A stretch of 11,173 bases of DNA from Candidatus Nealsoniibacteriota bacterium (GTDB taxonomy: Bacteria; Patescibacteriota; Minisyncoccia; Minisyncoccales; GWA2-38-27), in the NCBI GenBank assembly GCA_003559065.1, contig PWMZ01000032.1, forward strand, positions 1 to 11,173. The letters are read 5' to 3'. The notes beneath the pieces were generated by a model. It was not told the origin of the DNA. It saw only the letters and a list, made by a program, of their open reading frames with translations, and ran no database searches. Of this stretch, positions 1 through 6,061 are shown piece by piece; position 1 is the stretch's first letter, and every line of letters starts with the position of its first letter. Position numbers and translations under genes: made by a program.

Positions 1-27
1 AATGTTTTCGGAATTATTAACGAAAAA

Positions 28-867
28 ATGAGTAGTAATAATTTTTACAATTCCACAGATTATAAGGAGAAACAATCGCAAATTGCTAAAAAAAACTGGC
101 AAAATGGTATTTATGATTCCTTGTATAAGCGAGAAAAAAGAAAATGTGCCAATTTAAAATGTAAAAAACAGTTTGAAGCAGAACTTGCCGATCCAAAAAA
201 ATACTGTTCCACTAAATGTGCAGCTCAAATAAATAACCCCAAAAAAAGCAAAATTCCTTTTGCTGCCGAAAAGAAATTGAAAAAATTATATCAAAAAGGC
301 CTGTCAATACAAGAAATTGGTAACAAGATTGACTGGAAGCCCGGGAAGGTAGTTTATTGGATGAAAAAATTTAATATTCCTAGAAGATCAACGAGCGATG
401 CTATTTATGTAAAACTGAATCCTGACGGAGATCCATTCAAGATTAAAAATAAGCTTAATAGAAATGAACTTTTTTTAAAAGGATTGGGACTAGGGTTATA
501 TTGGGGAGAGGGGAATAAAAAAGATAAACATTCCGTAAGATTGGGCAATTCTGACCCAGAACTTATAAAATTATTTCGTGAATTTCTAATTAAAATATGT
601 GGGATTGAACAGAGAAAACTTGGATATCAGTTACTTTTGTACAATGATGCCAATAGAAAGAAGGCAGTTAATTTTTGGATAAAAAAACTTAAAATTAAAA
701 CGAACCAATTAAGATCTGTTATTTCTTTGAAACCAAGAGGAAACGGTACATACAAGAATAAAAGTATGACAGGAGTATTAATTATCAGGTTTGGTAATGT
801 CAAACTAAAAAAACAAATAGATAAAATGGTCGAAAAGTGTTACAAAGAAGATAAAGTGCCTGAGTAG
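28..867 (+). CDS. Zinc-finger / HTH / LAGLIDADG-like homing-endonuclease-type protein
   Basis: 279 aa. Three parts can be seen. Residues 40-64 hold a Cys4 zinc-finger pattern (C40-x4-C45 ... C60-x3-C64). Residues 88-120 look like a resolvase-type helix-turn-helix (GLSIQEIGNKI, then WKPGKVVYWMKKFNIPRRS). Residues 147-225 carry a LAGLIDADG-like segment with the signature GLGLGLYWGEGNK followed by NSDPELIKLF. This suggests a DNA-binding protein related to single-motif homing endonucleases; nuclease activity is inferred, and a regulator derived from one is equally possible. The frame is open to the left edge of the window, so the start at 28 is a choice rather than proven. A weak TATTAA at 15-20 would put +1 next to this ATG. 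The last 10 nt overlap the following tRNA and the stop codon TAG lies inside it. No Shine-Dalgarno sequence is seen. Confidence 0.7.
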   Translation: MSSNNFYNSTDYKEKQSQIAKKNWQNGIYDSLYKREKRKCANLKCKKQFEAELADPKKYCSTKCAAQINNPKKSKIPFAAEKKLKKLYQKGLSIQEIGNKIDWKPGKVVYWMKKFNIPRRSTSDAIYVKLNPDGDPFKIKNKLNRNELFLKGLGLGLYWGEGNKKDKHSVRLGNSDPELIKLFREFLIKICGIEQRKLGYQLLLYNDANRKKAVNFWIKKLKIKTNQLRSVISLKPRGNGTYKNKSMTGVLIIRFGNVKLKKQIDKMVEKCYKEDKVPE

Positions 868-931
868 TTCAGTTTAGTAGAACGCGTCTTCGGTAAAGAC
901 GAGGCCGGCGGTGCAAGTCCGCCCACAGGCT
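858..931 (+). tRNA. tRNA-Thr (anticodon GGT), with unusual positions
   Basis: A cloverleaf can be drawn: acceptor 858-864/924-930, D arm 867-870/880-883, anticodon stem 885-889/897-901, 7-nt loop 890-896 (TCGGTAA) with anticodon GGT at 892-894, T stem 907-911/919-923, discriminator T931, and no encoded CCA. The loop matches the usual Thr-GGT loop TTGGTAA except that position 33 is C, not the near-universal U. Other deviations are an A-A mismatch in the acceptor (863/925), G at T-loop position 55 (TGCAAGT) and no GG pair in the D loop (AGTTTAGTA). The location just before rpmG and tRNA-Trp fits the conserved tRNA-Thr/rpmG/tRNA-Trp order and supports the Thr identity. It may be a functional, divergent tRNA or one that is decaying. 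Confidence 0.75.
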
Positions 932-956
932 TGTAAAAATAAATAAATAAAAAAAT

Positions 957-1118
957 ATGGCAACAAAAAAAAGACTTACTAAATTAAAATGTAAAGATTG
1001 TGGCAGAGTTAATTATTACTCTAATAAGCCAAAAGCATTAAAAGAGGAAAAATTGAGTTTAAAAAAGTTTTGTCGATGGTGTAAAAAACATATCGAACAC
1101 AAAGAGAAAAAGAAATAA
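957..1118 (+). CDS. rpmG: 50S ribosomal protein L33 (bL33)
   Basis: 53 aa, starting MATKKRLTKLKC. It has the two CxxC pairs of zinc-binding L33 (CKDC at 12-15, CRWC at 39-42), the family's RVNYYSNKPK-like core, the ExLSLKKFCRWCKKH C-terminal half, and a Lys-rich tail. Length is normal for L33. It is a component of the large ribosomal subunit near the E site. It lies 25 bp after tRNA-Thr and 5 bp before tRNA-Trp, so its mRNA is probably freed by tRNA processing on both sides. There is no Shine-Dalgarno sequence; the 25-nt gap is almost all A and T. The four-cysteine form means that zinc limitation could matter for its use, but no second rpmG copy is visible here. Confidence 0.95.
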   Translation: MATKKRLTKLKCKDCGRVNYYSNKPKALKEEKLSLKKFCRWCKKHIEHKEKKK

Positions 1119-1123
1119 AGGTG

Positions 1124-1195
1124 GGGGACATAAGCTAATTGGAAAACTGCAAGTCTCCAAAACTTGTCTTCTAGGTTCAAGTCCTAGTGTCCCCG
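1124..1195 (+). tRNA. tRNA-Trp (anticodon CCA)
   Basis: 72-nt cloverleaf: acceptor GGGGACA 1124-1130 pairs perfectly with TGTCCCC 1188-1194, discriminator G1195, anticodon stem CAAGT/ACTTG (1150-1154/1162-1166), loop CTCCAAA with anticodon CCA at 1157-1159, T arm CTAGG/CCTAG with the canonical loop TTCAAGT. The D loop keeps GG (1141-1142); the D stem has one C-A mismatch (1135/1146). CCA is not encoded. It sits 5 bp after rpmG and 1 bp before the def start codon. Confidence 0.96.
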
Positions 1196-1196
1196 C

Positions 1197-1664
1197 ATGA
1201 TTTTAGAAATCAAAAAAGATAAAGATCCTGTTTTGAGAAAAAAATGTCAAAAGGTAAAAGGCCTTGATTCTGTCAGAGAGCTTATAACAAACATGAAAGA
1301 AACCTTGATTGCTAACGAAGGTGTTGGTTTGGCTGCTTCTCAAGTAGGAGAACTAAAGAAAATTATCATTGTTTACTTTCCGGGGGAAAAAGAACCCTTT
1401 GCTTTAATTAACCCTAAAATTATTTCTAAAAGTTTTAAAAAAAACTGGTTACAAGAGGGTTGTCTTAGTTTTCCAGGAGCCGTTTTAAATATTAAAAGAT
1501 CTCAAAAAATAAGGGTAAAAGCCTTAAGCGAAAAAGGGGAAAAAATAATCCTTTCTTTCAAAGGCTTACCCGCTCGGATAGTCCAGCATGAAGTAGATCA
1601 TATACAAGGGCGTGTTTTTTTTGAAAGATTGAGTTTTTTCCAAAGAAAAAAATGGAACTATTAA
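1197..1664 (+). CDS. def: Peptide deformylase
   Basis: 155 aa. Removes the N-formyl group from nascent proteins at the ribosome exit. All three metal-site motifs are present: GVGLAASQ (42-49), EGCLS (87-91, metal ligand C89) and QHEVDH (130-135, ligands H131 and H135, catalytic E132). The DPVLRKKCQKV start is typical of the family, so the ATG at 1197 is well supported, although it is only 1 nt after the tRNA-Trp discriminator base. No ribosome binding site is possible in the normal place because the upstream bases are the tRNA T arm and acceptor. After 3' processing of the tRNA the message would be almost leaderless. The 3' end overlaps pcm by 13 bp. Slightly shorter than the usual 165-170 aa, with no missing motif. 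Confidence 0.95.
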   Translation: MILEIKKDKDPVLRKKCQKVKGLDSVRELITNMKETLIANEGVGLAASQVGELKKIIIVYFPGEKEPFALINPKIISKSFKKNWLQEGCLSFPGAVLNIKRSQKIRVKALSEKGEKIILSFKGLPARIVQHEVDHIQGRVFFERLSFFQRKKWNY

Positions 1665-2257
1665 ATTTTTTAATTAAAGAAAAACACCTAAAGACCCCGA
1701 AGATTATTGAGGCTTTTTCTAAAGTTAAAAGAGAAGACTTTATTCCCGAAGGCTTTCAACATTTAGCTCAATATAACCAGCCGGTTCCCATAGGAAAAGG
1801 ACAGACTATTTCTCAACCCCAAGTGGTCGCTTTTATGTTAGAAGAACTAATGCCAAGACCGGGAGAAAAAATATTGGATATTGGGGCTGGCTCAGGCTGG
1901 ACGACTGCCTTGTTGGCTCAAATAGTCTCTCAAAAAAAAGGAGGCAAAGTGATTGCCTTAGAATTATTGCCCGAGATAGCAGAATTTGGGAAGAAAAACA
2001 TTCAAAAATATGATTTTAAAGTAGTAGACTTTTTATGTTTAAATGCCGTTGAGGGCTATGAAAAAGAAGCTCCTTATGACAAAATCTTAGTTTCTGCTTC
2101 AATCAAAAAAATACCTCAGAAATGGAAAGAACAATTAAAAGTAGGAGGAAGAATTGTTGCCTCAGTGGAGTCTTCTATTTTGGTAATTGAAAAAGAAAAA
2201 GAAAAATTTAAAGAAAAAGAGTATTTTGGTTTTTCTTTTGTTCCTTTTAAATCATGA
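1652..2257 (+). CDS. pcm: Protein-L-isoaspartate O-methyltransferase
   Basis: 201 aa. SAM-dependent repair enzyme that methylates L-isoaspartyl residues in aged proteins. Visible motifs: PIGKGQTISQP (46-56), the PCMT substrate-site signature; SAM-binding motif I LDIGAGSGWTT (75-85); acidic loop ALE (102-104), expected to bind the ribose; and post-motif PYDKILVSASIKKIP (141-155). The start overlaps the def end by 13 bp in another frame and the stop overlaps the mltG start (ATGA), so translation is probably coupled. The C-terminus is short and Lys/Glu rich (KEKEKFKEKEYFGFSFVPF), where the family typically ends with a strand reading FVPL. The TGA stop at this point gives a natural end, evidence that TGA is not recoded. 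Confidence 0.93.
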   Translation: MELLNFLIKEKHLKTPKIIEAFSKVKREDFIPEGFQHLAQYNQPVPIGKGQTISQPQVVAFMLEELMPRPGEKILDIGAGSGWTTALLAQIVSQKKGGKVIALELLPEIAEFGKKNIQKYDFKVVDFLCLNAVEGYEKEAPYDKILVSASIKKIPQKWKEQLKVGGRIVASVESSILVIEKEKEKFKEKEYFGFSFVPFKS

Positions 2258-3186
2258 AAAAAATAATACTAATAATTATAATTTTTTTTCTTTTTATCTT
2301 TTTAGTTTTGTTGCCAAGGCCTTCTCAAGAATCAATTGAGTTTGAAGTAGAAAGAGGACAAAGAGCGAGAGAAATAGCTTCAGAACTGGAGGAAAAAGGA
2401 ATAATAAAAAATCAGTGGTTTTTTAACGTTATTCTTTTTTTAAAAAGAGACCAAAAGAATTTAAGGGCGGGAACTTATTATTTATCTCCTTCAATGTTTT
2501 CTTGGGAAATTATTAATAAGCTTACCAAAGGGAGTATAAGAAAGGTTACTATCGCTGAAGGATTGAATATTAAAGAAATAGCCAATCTTCTAAATAGGTC
2601 TGACTTTGTTGAAAAAGCCTATCAGGACTTTTCTCAGGAATTTTCTTTTTTAAAAGAATTACCAGAAGGCTTATCAGTAGAAGGATACTTGTTTCCCGAT
2701 ACTTACGATATAGTTCCTGGTATGACCTCCAAAGACATTATTAGAATGATGTTGAAAAACTTTGAAAGAAAAACGGAGGATTTAAAAACTAGTGAATCTT
2801 TTTTTGAAAAAGTTATCATGGCTTCTTTGATTGAAAAAGAAGTAAGAACGTTTGAAGATAAAAAAATTGTTTCAGGTATCTTATGGAAAAGGAAAAAGTA
2901 TGGTATGCCCTTACAAGTAGATGCGACCATTGCCTATATCACCGGAAAAAGAACTACCCGCATTTCTATTGAAGAAACCAGAATTGAATCTCCCTATAAT
3001 ACTTATTTAAACACAGGTTTGCCGATAGGCCCTATTACTAACCCAGGATTAGAAAGCATTAAAGCTTCCCAAAACCCCCAAGAAAGTCCTTATTGGTACT
3101 ATTTGTCCAAGCCTGATGGGGAAACGGTTTTTAGTCGAAACCATCAAGAACACGTACAGGCTAAAAGGAAATATTTGACAGACTGA
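2254..3186 (+). CDS. mltG: Endolytic murein transglycosylase MltG (YceG-like)
   Basis: 310 aa. Cleaves nascent peptidoglycan strands at the outer face of the cytoplasmic membrane and so sets glycan length. One N-terminal membrane anchor (residues 4-20) is followed by a LysM-like segment (about 28-95) and the YceG catalytic domain. Family motifs: EGYLFPDTY (143-151), ASLIEKE (190-196) with E194 matching the catalytic Glu of E. coli MltG, MPLQVDATIAY (218-228), and SPYNTYLNTGLPIGPITNPG (246-265). Near usual length (about 310-345 aa). It overlaps pcm by 4 bp. The last codons contain the -35 box of the next promoter. Its presence implies a peptidoglycan cell wall. Confidence 0.95.
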   Translation: MKKIILIIIIFFLFIFLVLLPRPSQESIEFEVERGQRAREIASELEEKGIIKNQWFFNVILFLKRDQKNLRAGTYYLSPSMFSWEIINKLTKGSIRKVTIAEGLNIKEIANLLNRSDFVEKAYQDFSQEFSFLKELPEGLSVEGYLFPDTYDIVPGMTSKDIIRMMLKNFERKTEDLKTSESFFEKVIMASLIEKEVRTFEDKKIVSGILWKRKKYGMPLQVDATIAYITGKRTTRISIEETRIESPYNTYLNTGLPIGPITNPGLESIKASQNPQESPYWYYLSKPDGETVFSRNHQEHVQAKRKYLTD

Positions 3187-3204
3187 TGATTTATTTAATA
3201 TAAT
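3175..3204 (+). promoter_or_regulatory. Consensus sigma70-type promoter for the DJ-1 operon
   Basis: Perfect -35 TTGACA (3175-3180), 18-bp spacer, perfect -10 TATAAT (3199-3204). The -35 lies in the last codons of mltG. The predicted +1 is 3211-3212, which is the A of an in-frame ATG at 3212, so the transcript would be leaderless. The upstream ATG at 3203 is formed by the last two bases of the -10 box and the following G. Confidence 0.8.
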
Positions 3205-3211
3205 GAAATAT

Positions 3212-3727
3212 ATGAAAAAAGTATTAATGATTATTGCTCCCAAGGATTTTAAAGACGAAGAATATTTTGTTCCTAAAAAAATATTTGAAAAAGAAAAGTT
3301 AGAAGTTAAAACAGCTAGTGTTGAAAAAGGAACGGCCTTAGGGATAGATGGGGGAGAGACCAAGGTTGATTTTCTTTTAGAGGAAGCCCAGGATTTTGAT
3401 GCTTTAGTTTTAGTTGGAGGTCCGGGGTGTTTAAAATTTCTTGATAATGAAAAAACTTATCAATTAGTTAGAAAAGCTTTTTCGGACCAAAAACTTATTG
3501 GAGCTATTTGTATTGCTCCAGTTGTTTTAGCTAGAGCAGGTATTTTAAAAGAAAGAGAGGCAACGGTTTGGAGTTCTTCTTTAGACAAGTCAGCTATTAA
3601 AATTTTAGAAGAAGAAGGGGCAATATATGAGGAAGACTTTTTTGTTGTTCAAGACAACAATATTATTACTGCCCCTGGTCCTTCAGCTGCTAAAAAGTTT
3701 GCTAAAAGTATAGCTGAAAATATATGA
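3212..3727 (+). CDS. DJ-1/PfpI family protein (class I glutamine amidotransferase-like fold)
   Basis: 171 aa from the start chosen here. Family features: an alternating N-terminal strand KKVLMIIAPKDF, acidic residues E16/E17 where PfpI/DJ-1 proteins have the conserved Glu, LVLVGGPG (65-72), and the nucleophile elbow GAICIAP with C100. The residue after the Cys is Ile rather than the His of PfpI proteases, so protease activity is not expected; deglycase, chaperone or stress-response roles are all open. A longer start at 3203 (three more residues) is possible, but that ATG overlaps the -10 box, so it would not be transcribed. First gene of an operon; its TGA overlaps the next gene's ATG (ATGA, 3724-3727). 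Confidence 0.88.
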   Translation: MKKVLMIIAPKDFKDEEYFVPKKIFEKEKLEVKTASVEKGTALGIDGGETKVDFLLEEAQDFDALVLVGGPGCLKFLDNEKTYQLVRKAFSDQKLIGAICIAPVVLARAGILKEREATVWSSSLDKSAIKILEEEGAIYEEDFFVVQDNNIITAPGPSAAKKFAKSIAENI

Positions 3728-4290
3728 TAGCAATTTTGCCCGAAGTAATTCTATTTTTTTTGGTCATTGTTCTTTTAATTTCCATATTATGGATTATAAA
3801 AATTTTAATTTATATTGAAGGAATAAAGAAATGGCAAAAAATTATTATTTTTCTTTTTATTATTATTATAGGAGCAGGATTAGCTTTTTTAATTTTTTTA
3901 GGCCTAGAGAGAGCTAATTTTATAAGACCAAAAGACATTGTAGAGGCGGAGAAACCCTCCTTACTTACTGACTTTCCGCAACCCCCTTCTTTTGTTGAAG
4001 TAGACAATTTTTACTTTTCCGGCCCTTTTCTGATTGATAAACAGTATCGAGAAAGTCCGGTAGCTATTTGGATTATTTTTTGTAATGATGATATAATAGG
4101 AACGGGAACATTTTATCCGGACAAACCCGATTTTGTAGAAGAGGAAAAAAATTGTTTTTATAACCATTGTTCTGATCCCTATTATGCCGTTTTACCTTTT
4201 TTTACCCAAGAAGATTTACCACAATTGGAAAAAAATATTAAATATTTAATTAATAAATTTAATCCAGAATGTAATTTTTATGAAGAATAA
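3724..4290 (+). CDS. Hypothetical membrane protein, two TM helices and a Cys-containing domain
   Basis: 188 aa, not recognised. Two strongly hydrophobic helices, about residues 5-30 and 39-61, form a hairpin separated by a short basic loop (EGIKKWQK). The remaining 125 residues are soluble, with a Pro-rich start (DFPQPPSF) and four cysteines (120, 144, 149, 183) in a region containing VAIWIIFCNDDIIGTGTFYP. If this domain faces outside, the cysteines could form disulfides; this is inference. The start overlaps the DJ-1 stop by 4 bp and the end overlaps the next gene by 11 bp, so the three genes are probably co-translated. The next protein is also membrane anchored, which hints at a shared envelope role. 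Confidence 0.75.
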   Translation: MIAILPEVILFFLVIVLLISILWIIKILIYIEGIKKWQKIIIFLFIIIIGAGLAFLIFLGLERANFIRPKDIVEAEKPSLLTDFPQPPSFVEVDNFYFSGPFLIDKQYRESPVAIWIIFCNDDIIGTGTFYPDKPDFVEEEKNCFYNHCSDPYYAVLPFFTQEDLPQLEKNIKYLINKFNPECNFYEE

Positions 4291-5416
4291 TTTGTTTAAA
4301 AAAATAAGCTTCGAAAAACTCTCTTTTTTTATATTGATAATTGCCGTCTTTTTAATAATGATATTCGTCTTTTTTCTTTTTTTCACTGGAAAAAAGAGCT
4401 TAGAATTAACAGCCCCCAATAAGGGAGAGGTTTGGGAGGCGGGAAAAACCTACAGCATCTTATGGCAAAGTAGTAATATTAGTCGATTAGGTATTGTTTT
4501 GTTTCGAGACGATGAACCAGAATGGATTGCCAAAAATATTGATGCGGGATTGAAAAGATATGATTGGACTATTGATTTTGGGCAGCAATATGGAGAACAC
4601 TGGATAGCTATTTTTGAGTATCCTTGGCATGAAAAAGCTTTGATTGACTATTCAACTAAACCTCTTACTATTTCTCCTTCTTATTATTATCTTTGTGATA
4701 AAGGGTCAATCGAGAGAGATTGGCTTCATGTTCCCGGAGATATGCCCGAATCGAGAAAGGTTTTTATCACTAGAAATCGCTATACAGGAAATCTGGGAGG
4801 GCTTGAAGGAGCTGATCAAGTATGTCAACAAGAAGCAAATAGCTTAGAATTAGAAGGGGAGTGGTTAGCTTTTTTGGGGGGCGACAAAAGAGGGGAAACG
4901 ATTTTAGAAAGATTAGAAGATACTCCCAAAGGGCTTGATGGATTTTTTATTGAAGCGGTTCCTAGTTTTGAATTAGAAAGAGGAGAAGGTTGTCATCGAT
5001 TTATTGCTAGCAATTTGACTAATTTTTTAGCAACCTTTTCCGGTGACAAAAGAGTTTATTCTCGTTTGCTTAGTTCTTCTTTTTTCGCAAGAGTAGACAG
5101 CCTGTGGCTAGGAAGAGTGAGTAGAGAAAGCAAAGAAGAATGTATTTTTTTACCTGATACTTCCAGTTATATTCGAACAACCGAAAGATACAGCTTTGGA
5201 ACTACCTGTAGAAACTGGACAACAGATAAATCCTATGTTGAAGGTTATCAAGAAGAGGATAGGGAGTTTCCTCAATGTTACACCCCGGAGGGAGATAGAC
5301 TGAACGCTTTAAGACAAGGAGGATTGAGTTCTGCCTCTTCAAATGAAGGGTTTATTATGCAACAAGGAAAAACCTGTGATACTAGACAATACCTTGTTTG
5401 TATTGAGGCCTATTGA
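4280..5416 (+). CDS. Membrane-anchored surface protein: Kre9/KNH-like domain + DUF1554 lectin-like domain
   Basis: 378 aa. One N-terminal membrane helix (about 15-36) with a basic cytoplasmic start. Residues 41-132 (LTAPNKGEVWEAGKTYSILW ... YDWTI) resemble the Ser-Thr-rich/Kre9-KNH beta-sandwich domain, common in secreted bacterial proteins. Residues 158-378 resemble DUF1554, a C-type-lectin-like fold: KVFITRNRYTGNLGGLEGADQVCQQEA, GEWLAFLGG, and the end TCDTRQYLVCIEAY. Eight cysteines in the region 139-374 are compatible with disulfides outside the cell. No sortase or other C-terminal anchor is seen. A role in adhesion or surface binding is inferred from the folds; the ligand is unknown. It overlaps the previous gene by 11 bp; its TGA stop lies in the -35 box of the rplJ promoter. 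Confidence 0.82.
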   Translation: MKNNLFKKISFEKLSFFILIIAVFLIMIFVFFLFFTGKKSLELTAPNKGEVWEAGKTYSILWQSSNISRLGIVLFRDDEPEWIAKNIDAGLKRYDWTIDFGQQYGEHWIAIFEYPWHEKALIDYSTKPLTISPSYYYLCDKGSIERDWLHVPGDMPESRKVFITRNRYTGNLGGLEGADQVCQQEANSLELEGEWLAFLGGDKRGETILERLEDTPKGLDGFFIEAVPSFELERGEGCHRFIASNLTNFLATFSGDKRVYSRLLSSSFFARVDSLWLGRVSRESKEECIFLPDTSSYIRTTERYSFGTTCRNWTTDKSYVEGYQEEDREFPQCYTPEGDRLNALRQGGLSSASSNEGFIMQQGKTCDTRQYLVCIEAY

Positions 5417-5440
5417 CTTTTTTGAAAAAAATATTATACT
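5413..5440 (+). promoter_or_regulatory. Promoter of the rplJ-rplL operon
   Basis: -35 TTGACT (5413-5418), 16-bp spacer, -10 TATACT (5435-5440); each differs from consensus by one base. Expected +1 is near 5447, about 78 nt before the chosen rplJ start. The -35 overlaps the stop codon of the upstream gene. Confidence 0.65.
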
Positions 5441-5446
5441 GACAGT

Positions 5447-5517
5447 AACCATAGAAAATAGGTAACCATAAATCCTATTTAGGTTAAAATTAATTAGCTG
5501 TCTATGGGGCAGCTTTT
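5447..5517 (+). promoter_or_regulatory. Structured leader of rplJ-rplL, candidate L10-L12 autoregulatory element
   Basis: Hairpin 1: AAATAGG 5456-5462 pairs with CCTATTT 5474-5480 (7 bp, 11-nt loop), extended by AACC 5447-5450 with GGTT 5482-5485 across an asymmetric internal loop (5 nt on one side, 1 on the other). Hairpin 2: AGCTGTC 5496-5502 pairs with GGCAGCT 5508-5514 (one G-T pair, loop TATGG 5503-5507), followed by TTTT. An 8-nt direct repeat TAACCATA occurs at 5446-5453 and 5463-5470. CCATA in loop 1 is complementary to loop 2 (TATGG), and CCATAG 5449-5454 is complementary to CTATGG 5502-5507, which would break hairpin 2. L10-L12 is known to autoregulate rplJL through leader RNA in other bacteria; that this is such an element is inferred. 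Confidence 0.55.
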
Positions 5518-5524
5518 ATCATTT

Positions 5525-6022
5525 ATGCCAACTTCTAAAGAAAAAAAAGAGGAGATAATAAAAGATTTAAAGGAAAAAATTAAAGAACAAAAGTCAATTG
5601 TTTTTGTTAAAATAAAAGATTATAAGACAAAAGACTTGGAGGCTTTAAAAAAAGAATTAAAGCAGCAAGAATGTTCTTTTTTAGTGACCAAAAAAACGTT
5701 ACTTAATATTGCTTTAAAGGAAATGAAAATGGATTCTGTGCCTTTTCAAACACAATTTGGTTTAGCTTTTAGTTTTAAGGACGAAGTTGTTCCGGCTAAG
5801 ATTGTTCAAAAAAAAGCGACCAATAAAAATATTTTAGGAGGATTTTTAGAGAATGAATTAAAGTCAAAAGAAGAAATGGTTGCCTTAGCTAAACTACCAT
5901 CGAAAGATATGCTTTTACAACAATTAGTAGGAAGTATTTCCAGTCCTATCAGTGGTTTTTTAAATGTTTTGCAAGGCAATATTAAAGGTCTAATGTGTGT
6001 TTTGAGTTCAATAAAAAAATAA
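5525..6022 (+). CDS. rplJ: 50S ribosomal protein L10 (uL10)
   Basis: 165 aa. Base of the ribosomal stalk; binds 23S rRNA and holds the L12 dimers. The N-terminal PTSKEKKEEIIKDLKEKI, then IVFVKIKDYKTKDLEALKKE and FLVTKKTLLNIALKE, are typical L10, as is the C-terminal part SPISGFLNVLQGNIKGL, which ends in the helix that carries L12. An ATG at 5504 would add 7 residues (GQLLSF), but it lies in the loop of the leader hairpin and the added residues do not look like L10. The MPTSKEK start at 5525 fits the family better. No Shine-Dalgarno is seen at either start. The rplK and rplA genes that usually precede it are absent. Confidence 0.93.
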   Translation: MPTSKEKKEEIIKDLKEKIKEQKSIVFVKIKDYKTKDLEALKKELKQQECSFLVTKKTLLNIALKEMKMDSVPFQTQFGLAFSFKDEVVPAKIVQKKATNKNILGGFLENELKSKEEMVALAKLPSKDMLLQQLVGSISSPISGFLNVLQGNIKGLMCVLSSIKK

Positions 6023-6024
6023 CG

Positions 6025-6054
6025 ACAAAGGAAAGAATTAATAATTTTCTTTGT
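6025..6054 (+). other. Hairpin between rplJ and rplL
   Basis: ACAAAGGAAA (6025-6034) pairs with TTTTCTTTGT (6045-6054): 10 bp with one G-T pair and a 10-nt loop. It starts 3 bp after the rplJ stop and ends 7 bp before the rplL start, followed by a run of A, not T, so it is not a terminator on the plus strand. It may protect or separate the rplL message, since several L12 copies are needed per L10. Confidence 0.45.
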
Positions 6055-6061
6055 AAAAAAA

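Noticed and set aside
885-901. Reading the first tRNA as tRNA-Pro(CGG), because T precedes CGG
   Set aside because: This would require a shifted, unbalanced loop. With the 5-bp stem CGTCT/AGACG the 7-nt loop gives GGT, and gene order supports Thr.
2703-4167. Minus-strand open frames opposite mltG, the DJ-1 gene and the 188-aa gene
   Set aside because: They are shadows of well-supported plus-strand genes, with no family features or promoter.
5414-5431. TTTTTTGAAAAAAA as a terminator after the DUF1554 gene
   Set aside because: A-T only, no GC stem, and it forms the spacer of the rplJ promoter.
5504-5524. rplJ start at ATG 5504
   Set aside because: It lies in a hairpin loop and adds residues unlike L10; ATG 5525 gives a normal L10 N-terminus.
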